A stretch of DNA of 64,000 bases from Flavobacterium panacagri (GCF_030378165.1 NZ_CP119766.1:1674001-1738000), one strand, 5' to 3'. Positions 42,527-50,258 are shown, numbered from the stretch's first letter. Program-made: numbers and translations. Notes: generated by a model not told the origin, from the sequence alone.

Positions 42527-44776
42527 ATGCGCAATTTTATTTGGAGTTTATTGCTATTTACTTCGGGAATTTTTACGTCTTTTTCTCAAACAAAAGGCAG
42601 CGAAAAAGGAACTTATTTATCTACAAACAAAGGACAGAAAATCAAATTAAATTTATTAGAAGATAACAAATACGAACTGGTATTCTATTCAGGAGATTAT
42701 GCAGTTAAAGGAGATTCGTTAGTGTTTATTAAAAATGCAGAAGCTCAGACTAGTTTTGACCTTTCTTTTAAAGTGGATAAAAAAGCCAAAAATATAAAAG
42801 TAAAATTTTTAGATCCGTCTTACTATTCATTTTATATAGGAACTCAAAAAGGTAATGAGGAGGTTAAATATCAAAAGCTTTCAGATATTAAAACGAAAAC
42901 CGATCCTGATTGGACTAAAGCTATTTTAGATTTTGAAATTGAAAAAGCAGACTTTTTATATTTGGTATTTGAAGATAATTACAATCCGACTTCAGTAAAT
43001 AAATATGCTTTGCCAAAAGATGTTTCTGAGATTACCATTAATTACGAGTTAGCAGTTTTAGGAGATTTACAGATAGCAGGATTCTTTGACAGAAGTACAA
43101 ATGAATTGAAAATCTCTGAAAAATCAGGATTAAATCCGTTGGTTTTTGTTAATGAAAAAGATCCACAGCCGTCTAAGAAAACGGCAAAAGTTCTTCCTCT
43201 AGAAAGTCTTTCTGTTTCCAATTGGACTTATCCTGGAAAAGAAAATACTTTACTTAGTGATGATTTCGGAACAGGAATTGTCGCAACAGATAGTGTAGCA
43301 ACAGCTGCAGATTATGCTGTTCCACCACCAGCGTATACTAGATATGATTTTAAATTAAAGATCGAAAACAGCTTAAAGAAAGCGACCGATGTAACAAAAG
43401 GTTCTGCTAATAAATTTTTGGTTGTTTACGCTGATAGTGATACTAAATCGGCAAAAGAGAGTTTCGATGCTATCGTAAAAGAACAAGAAACACAAACGGG
43501 ATATAATATGTATGATAAATATGTTGCTCTTTATGATGTGTATAATTTTTATTTGGCTGGAGCCGATGATAAAAAATGGCTGAAAACCAATAAAATTACC
43601 AGTGATCCAAGTGTACTTGTTCTAAATGGAGAAGGAAATATAATAGCCTCTGCAAAATCTGATTTAACAGCACAGCAATATCAATTTGGTTATTATAGTG
43701 AATTTTACAGACAACTTTTAAGAGCAGATGCTTTAATCTCAATAAATAATGCAGTAAAAAATAAGAAAGCAACAGATGCAGATTTAATAAAAGCTTTTAA
43801 TAAAACAGCATTATTAGAAACTACATACGATTATGATACAGCAACAACTGTTGATCCTAATTCAACGGAATTTGTAATTACAAAAACAACAGTAGATCAA
43901 AAGGAAGTAAATGCAGCTTGGAAAAAATTAATTGAATCGCATCAAAAAGACACAGCAGTTAATATGTATTTGGCTGAAACCATTGTAAAAGAAATCAAAA
44001 ACGGTGGCTTTACAAAACAGCTTTTTAATGAAGACAGAATTCTAAACGATACTGATTTCTTAGCGATTGATTATTTATTAAAACATTCAGATGAAATAGA
44101 GAACAATCGTGAAGCATTTAATAGTAAAGAAGGAGAGTTACATACTTTAGGAAATATTGTTTCTGAAATTTCGAATGCTTTGCAGCAAAATGTTTATGCC
44201 TCTCAGGATGGAGTTAAAGGAGAAATCAATAAAGAAAAAGTCAATTCGATTTATAAAAAGACAATCACTGCTGGAAAAGGAAATTTTGATGCCTACAAAA
44301 ATTACTTTGATTATCTGTCGATGGTAGAAGATCAAGATACTTCAAATACAACCTATTTAAGAGAATTCAACACCTATTTTGAAGCGAATCTAGCTGGAGG
44401 AAATCCTATTGAGAAATTAGATGCAATATTTTCGACATTAGATGCGTCATCTGCTTATTCTTATGACGGATGGAATGCTTTTAAAGAATATCATTCTAAT
44501 TTGTGTAATACTGCAGCATGGACAGTAGTATTAAAAGCTCAAAATTCTAGCTTCTTAAAAGATGCTATTAAATGGTCTGAATACAGTTTATTGGTAACCA
44601 AAAACAATCCGTATTATTTAGATACTTTGGCACAATTATATTATAAAGACGGCCAGAAAGAAAAAGCTATCGCAACCCAGACTTTAGCTGTAAAATATTT
44701 AGATGCAAATATGGATGGAGTTACAGCAACTGATATAAAAGATACCTTAACAAAAATGCAAAACGGAACATATTAA
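42527..44776 (+). CDS. Large secreted protein of unknown function with C-terminal TPR-like region
   Basis: A 749-residue protein with signal peptide MRNFIWSLLLFTSGIFTSFS. The middle (about residues 280-400) resembles a thioredoxin-like fold (NKFLVVYADSDTKSAKESFD, DPSVLVLNGEGNIIASA) but has no CxxC. The last part (about 650-745) is helical and TPR-like (YYLDTLAQLYYKDGQKEKAI). No known family is assigned. It follows the TonB receptor on the same strand and may be part of the GLPGLI unit, ending at the terminator at 44839. Confidence 0.75.
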   Translation: MRNFIWSLLLFTSGIFTSFSQTKGSEKGTYLSTNKGQKIKLNLLEDNKYELVFYSGDYAVKGDSLVFIKNAEAQTSFDLSFKVDKKAKNIKVKFLDPSYYSFYIGTQKGNEEVKYQKLSDIKTKTDPDWTKAILDFEIEKADFLYLVFEDNYNPTSVNKYALPKDVSEITINYELAVLGDLQIAGFFDRSTNELKISEKSGLNPLVFVNEKDPQPSKKTAKVLPLESLSVSNWTYPGKENTLLSDDFGTGIVATDSVATAADYAVPPPAYTRYDFKLKIENSLKKATDVTKGSANKFLVVYADSDTKSAKESFDAIVKEQETQTGYNMYDKYVALYDVYNFYLAGADDKKWLKTNKITSDPSVLVLNGEGNIIASAKSDLTAQQYQFGYYSEFYRQLLRADALISINNAVKNKKATDADLIKAFNKTALLETTYDYDTATTVDPNSTEFVITKTTVDQKEVNAAWKKLIESHQKDTAVNMYLAETIVKEIKNGGFTKQLFNEDRILNDTDFLAIDYLLKHSDEIENNREAFNSKEGELHTLGNIVSEISNALQQNVYASQDGVKGEINKEKVNSIYKKTITAGKGNFDAYKNYFDYLSMVEDQDTSNTTYLREFNTYFEANLAGGNPIEKLDAIFSTLDASSAYSYDGWNAFKEYHSNLCNTAAWTVVLKAQNSSFLKDAIKWSEYSLLVTKNNPYYLDTLAQLYYKDGQKEKAIATQTLAVKYLDANMDGVTATDIKDTLTKMQNGTY

Positions 44777-44838
44777 TTAATAATTAAACGACCCGACAAG
44801 TTTCAAAAATCTGTCGTTTAATTTTGAGTTTAACTAAA

Positions 44839-44868
44839 AAAGGCTGTCTAAAATTTTAGACAGCCTTT
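44839..44868. terminator. Bidirectional terminator between the 42527 gene and metK
   Basis: AAAGGCTGTCTAAAA and TTTTAGACAGCCTTT form a continuous 15-bp palindrome. Just upstream, at about 44793-44818, lies a degenerate copy of the hairpin found after hppA. Confidence 0.85.
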
Positions 44869-44894
44869 CTTGTATATAAATGTTTCAGGTTAAA

Positions 44895-46145
44895 TTATAA
44901 TCCGAAAGCAGTTTTTACTTGGTCAACAAAATCAAGTTTTTCCCATGTAAACAATTCAACAGTAACTGTTTTTTCTTGTCCTCCAGGAGCAGAGAAAGTT
45001 TTAGTAACCGTTTCTGGTTTGCGTCCCATGTGCCCGTAAGCAGCAGTTTCGCTGTAAATTGGGTTTCTTAATTTCAAACGTTGTTCGATAAAGTAAGGAC
45101 GCATATCAAAGATAGCTTCTACTTTTTTAGCGATTTCACCGTTAGTTAAGTTTACTTTAGAAGTTCCGTAAGTCTCAATGAAAATTCCCATTGGCTCAGC
45201 AACTCCAATTGCATAAGAAACCTGAACTAAGATTTCGTCAGCAACACCAGCAGCAACTAAGTTTTTAGCGATATGACGCGTTGCATAAGCAGCACTTCTA
45301 TCCACTTTACTTGGATCTTTTCCAGAGAATGCACCACCACCGTGAGCACCTTTTCCACCGTAAGTATCCACGATAATTTTTCTTCCTGTTAAACCAGTAT
45401 CTCCGTGAGGCCCTCCAATAACGAATTTTCCTGTTGGGTTGATATGGTAGTTGATTTTATCGTTAAATAAGTGAGCGTGCTCTGGATTTTTAGCGATAAT
45501 TCTTGGAATCAAGATTTCGATAATATCTTTTTTGATTTTAGCCAACATTGCAGCTTCTTCATCAAAATCATCATGTTGTGTTGAGATTACAATTGCGTCG
45601 ATACGAGTTGGTTTGTTATCGTCGCTGTATTCTAATGTTACTTGAGATTTAGCATCTGGACGTAAATAAGTGATTTCTTTGTTTTCACGTCTTAAAATAG
45701 CTAACTCTTGTAATAATTTATGAGATAAATCTAATGCCAATGGCATGTAGTTTTCAGTTTCATTAGTTGCATAACCAAACATCATTCCTTGGTCACCAGC
45801 ACCTTGTTCTTCTGGCTTAGCTCTGTCAACACCTTGGTTAATGTCTGCAGACTGCTCGTGAATAGCTGAAAGAATTCCACAAGAATTCGCTTCAAACATA
45901 TATTCACTTTTAGTATATCCAATTTTACGGATTACCTCACGTGCAATATGCTGTACATCTAGATAAGTATTTGATTTTACTTCACCTGCTAAAATTACCT
46001 GACCAGTTGTAACTAAAGTTTCACAAGCAACTTTTGAGTCAGCATCAAATGCCAAAAAGTTGTCAATTAAAGCATCCGAAATTTGATCTGCAACTTTGTC
46101 TGGATGCCCTTCACTAACAGATTCTGACGTAAATAAATAAGCCAT
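44895..46145 (-). CDS. metK: S-adenosylmethionine synthetase
   Basis: A 416-residue MetK making SAM from methionine and ATP. Motifs: [35 protein letters not shown], the P-loop-like [19 protein letters not shown] and [16 protein letters not shown]. The gene is transcribed on the minus strand from a promoter about 190 bases upstream, with a structured leader in between that resembles a SAM-II riboswitch followed by a terminator. Feedback by SAM on its own synthesis is therefore likely. It is divergent from the methionine control module and metY. Confidence 0.96.
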   Translation of the reverse strand: MAYLFTSESVSEGHPDKVADQISDALIDNFLAFDADSKVACETLVTTGQVILAGEVKSNTYLDVQHIAREVIRKIGYTKSEYMFEANSCGILSAIHEQSADINQGVDRAKPEEQGAGDQGMMFGYATNETENYMPLALDLSHKLLQELAILRRENKEITYLRPDAKSQVTLEYSDDNKPTRIDAIVISTQHDDFDEEAAMLAKIKKDIIEILIPRIIAKNPEHAHLFNDKINYHINPTGKFVIGGPHGDTGLTGRKIIVDTYGGKGAHGGGAFSGKDPSKVDRSAAYATRHIAKNLVAAGVADEILVQVSYAIGVAEPMGIFIETYGTSKVNLTNGEIAKKVEAIFDMRPYFIEQRLKLRNPIYSETAAYGHMGRKPETVTKTFSAPGGQEKTVTVELFTWEKLDFVDQVKTAFGL

Positions 46146-46198
46146 AATAATGTAATAAAAATGTATTAATTTTAAATTTAAGCGAGGAAATGATTGCT

Positions 46199-46230
46199 AA
46201 AAAGGGCTAAAGGAGAGTTTCTGCTTTAGC
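46199..46230 (-). terminator. Terminator in the metK leader
   Basis: On the minus strand GCTAAAG-N11-CTTTAGC followed by CCTTTTT (plus-strand arms 46206-46212 and 46224-46230). It precedes the metK start by about 55 bases, so read-through must be controlled for metK to be expressed. Confidence 0.75.
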
Positions 46231-46242
46231 ATTTTTTACTAC

Positions 46243-46320
46243 CGAAAGGAATTCTTTCAGCATTCATAATGAAATCATTTCATTACGAAGAGGTTGCAAT
46301 CAGTTCAAATTTTTCCTCTG
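46243..46320 (-). ncRNA. SAM-II-like riboswitch candidate in the metK leader
   Basis: On the minus strand, AGAGG (plus 46315-46319) pairs with CCTCT (46289-46293) around a loop ending CTGATTGCAA. This resembles the P1 stem and conserved loop of SAM-II (TTAACC..TATTGCAA). A small hairpin AATGAAAT/ATTTCATT and then GAATGCTGAAAGAAT follow, in the place of the conserved 3' GCTAAAA segment. CTGAAAG can also pair with CTTTCGG just downstream, giving an alternative fold ahead of the terminator. The match was made by eye. Confidence 0.5.
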
Positions 46321-46329
46321 TTTCGGGTG

Positions 46330-46358
46330 CAAAGGTATGAAACCATTTTGATTTGCAA
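46330..46358 (-). promoter_or_regulatory. metK promoter
   Basis: On the minus strand TTG (plus 46356-46358), an 18-base spacer and TACCTTTG (plus 46330-46337). It overlaps a GATTTGCAAATC palindrome. The leader to the metK ATG is about 180 bases. Confidence 0.8.
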
Positions 46359-46449
46359 ATCAAAGTTCAACTTTTTTTATTTTTTATAGCAGAAATTTAA
46401 CAGAAGTATAGTATTTTGATAGGGTAATGGAAAATAATTTGATTTTTGT

Positions 46450-46480
46450 TTGGTGGTTTGAAAAAAAGTTCTCAAATTTG
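46450..46480 (+). promoter_or_regulatory. Promoter of methionine control module 1
   Basis: TTG (46450-46452), a 20-base spacer and CAAATTTG (46473-46480), one mismatch from TAnnTTTG. The second module at 49883 has the same layout and the same initial C in its -7 box. Confidence 0.6.
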
Positions 46481-46500
46481 CCCTGTAAAACAATAAGAAA

Positions 46501-46557
46501 ATGAATTTAACTGCTAAAAATATGTGTTGTATGATGTCGGAACAATCCGCAGAGTAA
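46501..46557 (+). CDS. Leader peptide A1, Met/Cys-rich (18 aa)
   Basis: A tiny ORF encoding MNLTAKNMCCMMSEQSAE. The run MCCMM places four sulfur amino acid codons plus one close together. Its last codons hold GCAGAG (46549-46554), which is complementary to CTCTGC (46600-46605) in the 5' arm of the next terminator. A ribosome stalled at MCCMM would leave GCAGAG free to block the terminator; a ribosome that reaches the stop would cover it. This is the layout of a ribosome-mediated attenuator. Leader A2 at 49941 aligns with it (MNL, then M, C and S). Confidence 0.7.
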   Translation: MNLTAKNMCCMMSEQSAE

Positions 46558-46596
46558 CTCTATTGTTTAGTAATTAAGTCTACAAAATACAATAAG

Positions 46597-46625
46597 AACC
46601 TCTGCCCAACAGCAGAGGTTTTTTT
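46597..46625 (+). terminator. Attenuator terminator after leader A1
   Basis: AACCTCTGC (46597-46605), loop CCAACA, GCAGAGGTT (46612-46620) and a T-run. Its 5' arm can instead pair with the end of leader A1. Confidence 0.85.
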
Positions 46626-46654
46626 ATGAAGTCAAAAAAATAAAAGAATAAGAA

Positions 46655-46735
46655 ATGAAAAATTCAACAGTAAATAAAATGATGATGTGTTGTAAGATGC
46701 CAATGTGTGTCCAAAGTTGCTGTTGCCAAAAGTGA
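46655..46735 (+). CDS. Leader peptide B1, extremely Met/Cys-rich (26 aa)
   Basis: The product has 6 Met and 6 Cys among 26 residues, with blocks VNKMMMCCKMPM and CVQSCCCQK. CCAAAAG at the end of the ORF (46726-46732, in the codons just before TGA) is the exact complement of CTTTTGG (46772-46778) in the following terminator arm. Ribosome stalling at Met or Cys codons would favour this pairing and read-through. It lies 30 bases after the first attenuator, so two attenuators act in series. Leader B2 at 50117 shares VNKM and CV near its C terminus. Confidence 0.78.
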   Translation: MKNSTVNKMMMCCKMPMCVQSCCCQK

Positions 46736-46766
46736 AAGATCGAATCTTTGTTATAGTTTCAACTAT

Positions 46767-46803
46767 AAGCCCTTTTGGTAAGCCATCCGAAAGGGCTTTT
46801 TTT
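46767..46803 (+). terminator. Attenuator terminator after leader B1
   Basis: AAGCCCTTTTGG (46767-46778), loop TAAGCCAT, CCGAAAGGGCTT (46787-46798) and a T-run. A hairpin TTATAGTT-TC-AACTATAA (46751-46768) sits directly upstream and overlaps its first two bases. Confidence 0.85.
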
Positions 46804-46829
46804 ATTTCAATCTCTTAAAATTTTAAATC

Positions 46830-47006
46830 ATGAATACATTAGATATCAATACAATCGCATTTCAATACTTATTAAGAAATAATAGCTCGGAAGAATCAGC
46901 AGCTGAAACTGTAAAATATGATCCTGCTCAGCAGATAAAAAATCAAAAATCATTACTGTTTCATCTGTACGATCTTGAAGAAGAAGCTGAAGATATTTTA
47001 GCGTAA
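46830..47006 (+). CDS. Small protein with SLLFxxYxxExE motif, module 1 (58 aa)
   Basis: This ORF is too short for most gene finders. The product starts MNTLDINTIAFQYLLRNNSS and ends KNQKSLLFHLYDLEEEAEDI plus LA. The 67-residue ORF at 50338, in the same position after the second pair of attenuators, starts MSTLNYLAEKI and ends with SLLFLMYSKENE. The shared SLLF, Y and acidic positions indicate homology. It is acidic with no signal peptide or helix typical of membranes. It could be a regulatory peptide or partner of the sulfhydrylase encoded next; no known family is recognised. Two 12-base ATCAATTACAAT repeats follow. Confidence 0.65.
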   Translation: MNTLDINTIAFQYLLRNNSSEESAAETVKYDPAQQIKNQKSLLFHLYDLEEEAEDILA

Positions 47007-47074
47007 TCAATTACAATATCAATTACAATATCAATATATAAACGTATTAACAATACCTAAAAAACTAAGAAATC

Positions 47075-48379
47075 ATGAGTACACAAAAATTTGCAACAAA
47101 CGCATTACACGCAGGACACGATGTTACTAAAAATTCAGGAACAAGAGCAGTGCCAATTTACCAAACATCATCATACGTATTTAATAATGCCGATCATGCA
47201 GCTAACTTATTTGGCCTTGCGGAAGCTGGATTTATCTACACTAGATTAAATAACCCGACAAACGATGTTTTAGAACAGCGTTTAGCAGCGCTGGAAGGTG
47301 GAATCGGAGCTGTAGTTACCGCTTCTGGAGCATCGGCAATTTCTACAACATTACTGACTTTGCTGAAAGCAGGAGATCATATTGTAGCCTCGAACAGTTT
47401 ATATGGCGGGACTTATAATCTTTTAAAAGTTACGTTGCCAAGATTGGGAATTACAACAACATTTGTTGATCCTTCAAAACCAGAAAATTTTACCAAAGCG
47501 GCAAAAGAAAATACAAGAGCTTTCTTTGTGGAATCTCTAGGAAATCCAAAATTAGACGTTTTAGATTTAAAAGGAATTTCGGCAGAAGCCAAAGCATTCA
47601 AAGTGCCATTCATAGTAGATAATACAGTTGCGACACCTTATTTGTTAAACCCTATTAAATATGGTGCCGATATTGTAATTCACTCCTTAACTAAATATAT
47701 CGCTGGAAACGGAACTTCTTTGGGAGGTGTTATCATTGATGCTGGAAATTTTGATTGGGCAAACGGAAAATTCCCTGAATTTACTGAACCATCAGCAGGT
47801 TACCACGGATTAGTATATCACGAAGCTTTAGGGAATGCCGCTTTTATTGCAAAAGCACGAATTGAAGGTCTGCGTGATTTTGGTGCCGCTTTGAGTCCAT
47901 TTAATGCTTTTCAGATTATTCAAGGTTTAGAAACACTTCCAATCCGAATCAAGAAACATAGTGAAAATGCTTTGGCTTTGGCCGAATGGTTAGAGAAACA
48001 AGATGAGGTGGTGTGGGTAAATTATCCAGGTTTAAAATCCAATAAATATTATGATTTAGCCAAAGAATATTTACCAGAAGGACAAAGCGGAATCATTACT
48101 TTCGGATTAAAAGGAGGTTTTGATGCGGCTAAAAAAGTGGTAGACAATACCAAGTTATTCTCTTTACTGGCTAATATTGGCGATACTAAATCGCTGATTA
48201 TTCATCCAGCAAGTACAACGCATCAGCAATTAACAGATGAAGAGCAGATTGAAACGGGAGTTTCAAAAGATTTGGTTCGTCTGTCAGTGGGAATTGAAGA
48301 TATTGAGGATTTAATTGCTGATCTGCAGGCTGTTTTTGAAACCGTTTCGCTTTCACAATACAGCATCAATAAAAATTAG
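47075..48379 (+). CDS. metY: O-acetylhomoserine sulfhydrylase (aminocarboxypropyltransferase)
   Basis: A 434-residue PLP enzyme of the Cys/Met metabolism family. TNALHAGHDVTKNSGTRAVP and YTRLNNPTNDVLEQRLAALE are typical of MetY; the PLP lysine is in HSLTKYIAGNGTSLGG. The insert PEFTEPSAGYHGLVYHEALG distinguishes MetY from shorter MetB/MetZ proteins. It makes homocysteine from O-acetylhomoserine and sulfide. Controlled by the tandem attenuators and small ORF upstream, and closed by a terminator. Confidence 0.94.
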   Translation: MSTQKFATNALHAGHDVTKNSGTRAVPIYQTSSYVFNNADHAANLFGLAEAGFIYTRLNNPTNDVLEQRLAALEGGIGAVVTASGASAISTTLLTLLKAGDHIVASNSLYGGTYNLLKVTLPRLGITTTFVDPSKPENFTKAAKENTRAFFVESLGNPKLDVLDLKGISAEAKAFKVPFIVDNTVATPYLLNPIKYGADIVIHSLTKYIAGNGTSLGGVIIDAGNFDWANGKFPEFTEPSAGYHGLVYHEALGNAAFIAKARIEGLRDFGAALSPFNAFQIIQGLETLPIRIKKHSENALALAEWLEKQDEVVWVNYPGLKSNKYYDLAKEYLPEGQSGIITFGLKGGFDAAKKVVDNTKLFSLLANIGDTKSLIIHPASTTHQQLTDEEQIETGVSKDLVRLSVGIEDIEDLIADLQAVFETVSLSQYSINKN

Positions 48380-48401
48380 GTTTTTTTGTTTTTTGTTTGA
48401 A

Positions 48402-48443
48402 AAATTGCCTTTAGCGAGTGGTTTTTGCTAAAGGTAATTTTTT
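48402..48443 (+). terminator. Intrinsic terminator after metY
   Basis: ATTGCCTTTAGC and GCTAAAGGTAAT (48427-48438) pair with one G-T, then a T-run. Confidence 0.85.
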
Positions 48444-48466
48444 ATGAAAAGCATCATTATAAAATT

Positions 48467-48585
48467 AAACCATATAAGTGATATAAGTACATTTCAATAT
48501 AGACACACCGCAGTGCATCTAACTCTAAACAGAAGAACTGCTATGTACACGGCAATTAAATGAACTTATATTACTTATATGGTTT
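48467..48585. repeat. 119-bp element with long inverted ends
   Basis: The left end AAACCATATAAGTGATATAA plus GT (48467-48488) is matched by the reverse complement of 48564-48585 with one mismatch, and the similarity continues with few mismatches to about 32 bases per arm. The core (48499-48553) has no ORF. It looks like a miniature inverted-repeat element or a REP-type repeat, just upstream of the homoserine dehydrogenase-like gene. Confidence 0.65.
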
Positions 48586-48600
48586 CAAAAATTAAAAATT

Positions 48601-49689
48601 ATGTCAAAGCTTAAAATAAACATAGTCCTTTTTGGAATTGGTAATATCGGAAGTACTTTGATTAATCAGATTATAGAAAGTCAGGAGTTTTTTCTTGAAA
48701 GCAAAAATGTAGATTTTCATTTTCCAATAATAACCAATTCGACAGTCGCTTTTTTTGAGAAAGAAGGCGTAGGGTATGCTTGGGAAACCAACTTTTTACA
48801 ATTGGCAGTTCCTTTTAAAGTGGAAGATATTGTTGAATTTGCCAAAGAAAATGAATTCGAAAACTTGATCGCGGTAGATGCAACGGCAAGTGATGAATTG
48901 GTAAAACACTACAATACCTTGATTAAAAACGGATTTAATATCGTTGCTGTTAATAAAAAAGCCAATACGCTTCCGATAGATTTGTACAAAGAGTTAAGAG
49001 CCAATCTTAAAAAGTATGATAAAGAGTTTTTGTATGAAACCTCAGTTGATACCGGAATTCCAGTTTTGCAGACTTTGAGAGATTTATATTATTCTGGCGA
49101 GAAAATCACGAAGATTCGTGGTGTTTTCTCGGATAATTTGAGTTATGTTTTCAATAGATTTTCAGTAGAAGACGTTTCGTTTTCTTCGGTTTTAAAAGAT
49201 GCAAGTCTTTTAGGGTTGATGAAATCAACATTTAAAGAAGATTTATCTGGAAATGACACGGCAAGAAAACTTCTGATACTGGCGAGAGAAATTGGAAAAG
49301 ATTTCGAGTTTTCAGACATTCAAATAAAACCCTTTATCACAGAAGAGCATTTGGGGAAAAATGGTGTCCTGAATAAAGACGCGATAGATAAATCCTTTAA
49401 AATTGCAAAAATCACACAGGCAGACAATAGCGTATTGCGATATGTGGGCGAATTTGATTTGGAGAAGAATCAACTGGAAGTCAAATTGATTTCTGAACCT
49501 GCTAGTTCTGCAATTGGACAATTAAAGGGTTCTGATACCATTTTTGAAATTTATACGCAATCTTACGCTGCTGTTCCGATTGTAATTCAAAGTGCGCCAC
49601 CATGTAAACAAGCAATTTCGAGGGGAATCATAACCGATATTCTAAAAGTTGCAGAAAGAATTAGAAATAAAGAGGCTGTTTGGTCTTAG
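48601..49689 (+). CDS. Homoserine dehydrogenase-like protein, diverged
   Basis: A 362-residue protein clearly homologous to the C-terminal half of ThrA at 51903. The NAD-binding loop VLFGIGNIGSTLINQII and the Lys in AVNKKANTL are kept. Conserved catalytic parts are changed: where ThrA has GYTEPDPREDLCGND this has LGLMKSTFKEDLSGND, losing the EPDP loop, and ThrA's GVFSGTLSYLF and QGAGAGSAVTARG become GVFSDNLSYVF and QSAPPCKQAISRG. Normal dehydrogenase activity is doubtful. It may be a regulatory or structural paralogue. It follows metY and the inverted-repeat element. Confidence 0.85.
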   Translation: MSKLKINIVLFGIGNIGSTLINQIIESQEFFLESKNVDFHFPIITNSTVAFFEKEGVGYAWETNFLQLAVPFKVEDIVEFAKENEFENLIAVDATASDELVKHYNTLIKNGFNIVAVNKKANTLPIDLYKELRANLKKYDKEFLYETSVDTGIPVLQTLRDLYYSGEKITKIRGVFSDNLSYVFNRFSVEDVSFSSVLKDASLLGLMKSTFKEDLSGNDTARKLLILAREIGKDFEFSDIQIKPFITEEHLGKNGVLNKDAIDKSFKIAKITQADNSVLRYVGEFDLEKNQLEVKLISEPASSAIGQLKGSDTIFEIYTQSYAAVPIVIQSAPPCKQAISRGIITDILKVAERIRNKEAVWS

Positions 49690-49882
49690 ATTTTCTCAAA
49701 AAAACTAAAAATATAACTGATGTTCTTTGATAAATTGATTTGTCAATGGAGTTTAGAGCTGAAAAATGATCTTTTTTCGATTTGTTTAGTAAGAATAATC
49801 TTTGTTTTGTTTTTGTAAGATGTTTTTTAACGTTAAAAATAACTTTTTTAACGAATTTTGTAATTAAATTCCTGAATTTCAT

Positions 49883-49913
49883 TTGTGTAATAGAAAAAAT
49901 AGTTGCATATTTG
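49883..49913 (+). promoter_or_regulatory. Promoter of methionine control module 2
   Basis: TTG (49883-49885), a 20-base spacer and CATATTTG (49906-49913). Spacing and the deviant -7 box match the promoter of module 1. The 190 bases before it, after the homoserine dehydrogenase-like gene, hold nothing I can identify. Confidence 0.6.
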
Positions 49914-49940
49914 TTGTACCCAAAAACTACTAGAAATCAA

Positions 49941-50012
49941 ATGAACTTAAAAGTCAACAAAATGTTTTGTGCCATTTCGGTTATTACCGAGGCTGGGTCG
50001 CCTATTGCTTAA
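49941..50012 (+). CDS. Leader peptide A2 (23 aa)
   Basis: The product begins MNLKVNKMFCAISV and ends TEAGSPIA. It aligns with leader A1 in position, start and the M-C-S spacing, but has only two Met and one Cys after the first residue. GAGGCT in its late codons (49989-49994) is complementary to AGCCTC (50042-50047) in the 5' arm of the next terminator, as in module 1. Codons rare in this genome (GGG, TCG, GCC) cluster at its 3' end, so part of the conservation may be in the RNA. A longer in-frame ORF exists but its start would precede the promoter. Confidence 0.6.
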   Translation: MNLKVNKMFCAISVITEAGSPIA

Positions 50013-50040
50013 AATTGTAAGAAACACAATATATTAGTAA

Positions 50041-50071
50041 AAGCCTCCCAAAGAACATTGGGAGGCTTTTT
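50041..50071 (+). terminator. Attenuator terminator after leader A2
   Basis: AAGCCTCCCAA (50041-50051), loop AGAACA, TTGGGAGGCTT (50058-50068) and T-run. Confidence 0.88.
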
Positions 50072-50116
50072 AATTATAAAAAAATGCAGAATTTAAATAT
50101 ACAATATAAATCACAG

Positions 50117-50188
50117 ATGAATAAATCCTTACAGGTGAACAAGATGTTTGCTGTCGCGCTTATTTGCGTACGCGCATCGGTCTGTTGA
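50117..50188 (+). CDS. Leader peptide B2 (23 aa)
   Basis: The product begins MNKSLQVNKMF and ends with VRASVC. An in-frame ATG at 50084 would add 11 residues; the start at 50117 is preferred because it aligns with the other leaders at VNKM. Many codons are rare here (GTC, GCG, CTT, CGC, TCG), giving a GC-richer patch in AT-rich DNA. AAAAG just after the stop (50193-50197) can pair with CTTTT (50225-50229) of the next terminator, a weaker version of the module 1 layout. Confidence 0.55.
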   Translation: MNKSLQVNKMFAVALICVRASVC

Positions 50189-50220
50189 TACTAAAAGTAT
50201 AAATGAGTTTAAAAAACTTA

Positions 50221-50258
50221 AACCCTTTTGGTATCTAAAAATCCAAAAGGGTTTTTTT
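50221..50258 (+). terminator. Attenuator terminator after leader B2
   Basis: AACCCTTTTGG (50221-50231) and CCAAAAGGGTT (50243-50253) form a perfect 11-bp stem followed by T-run. The arms closely resemble those of the terminator after leader B1. Confidence 0.9.

Noticed and set aside
49782..50012. A 76-codon ORF ending in leader A2
   Set aside because: Its upstream part is AT-rich, Phe/Leu-rich and covers the promoter. Only the last 23 codons align with the other leaders, so only those are annotated.
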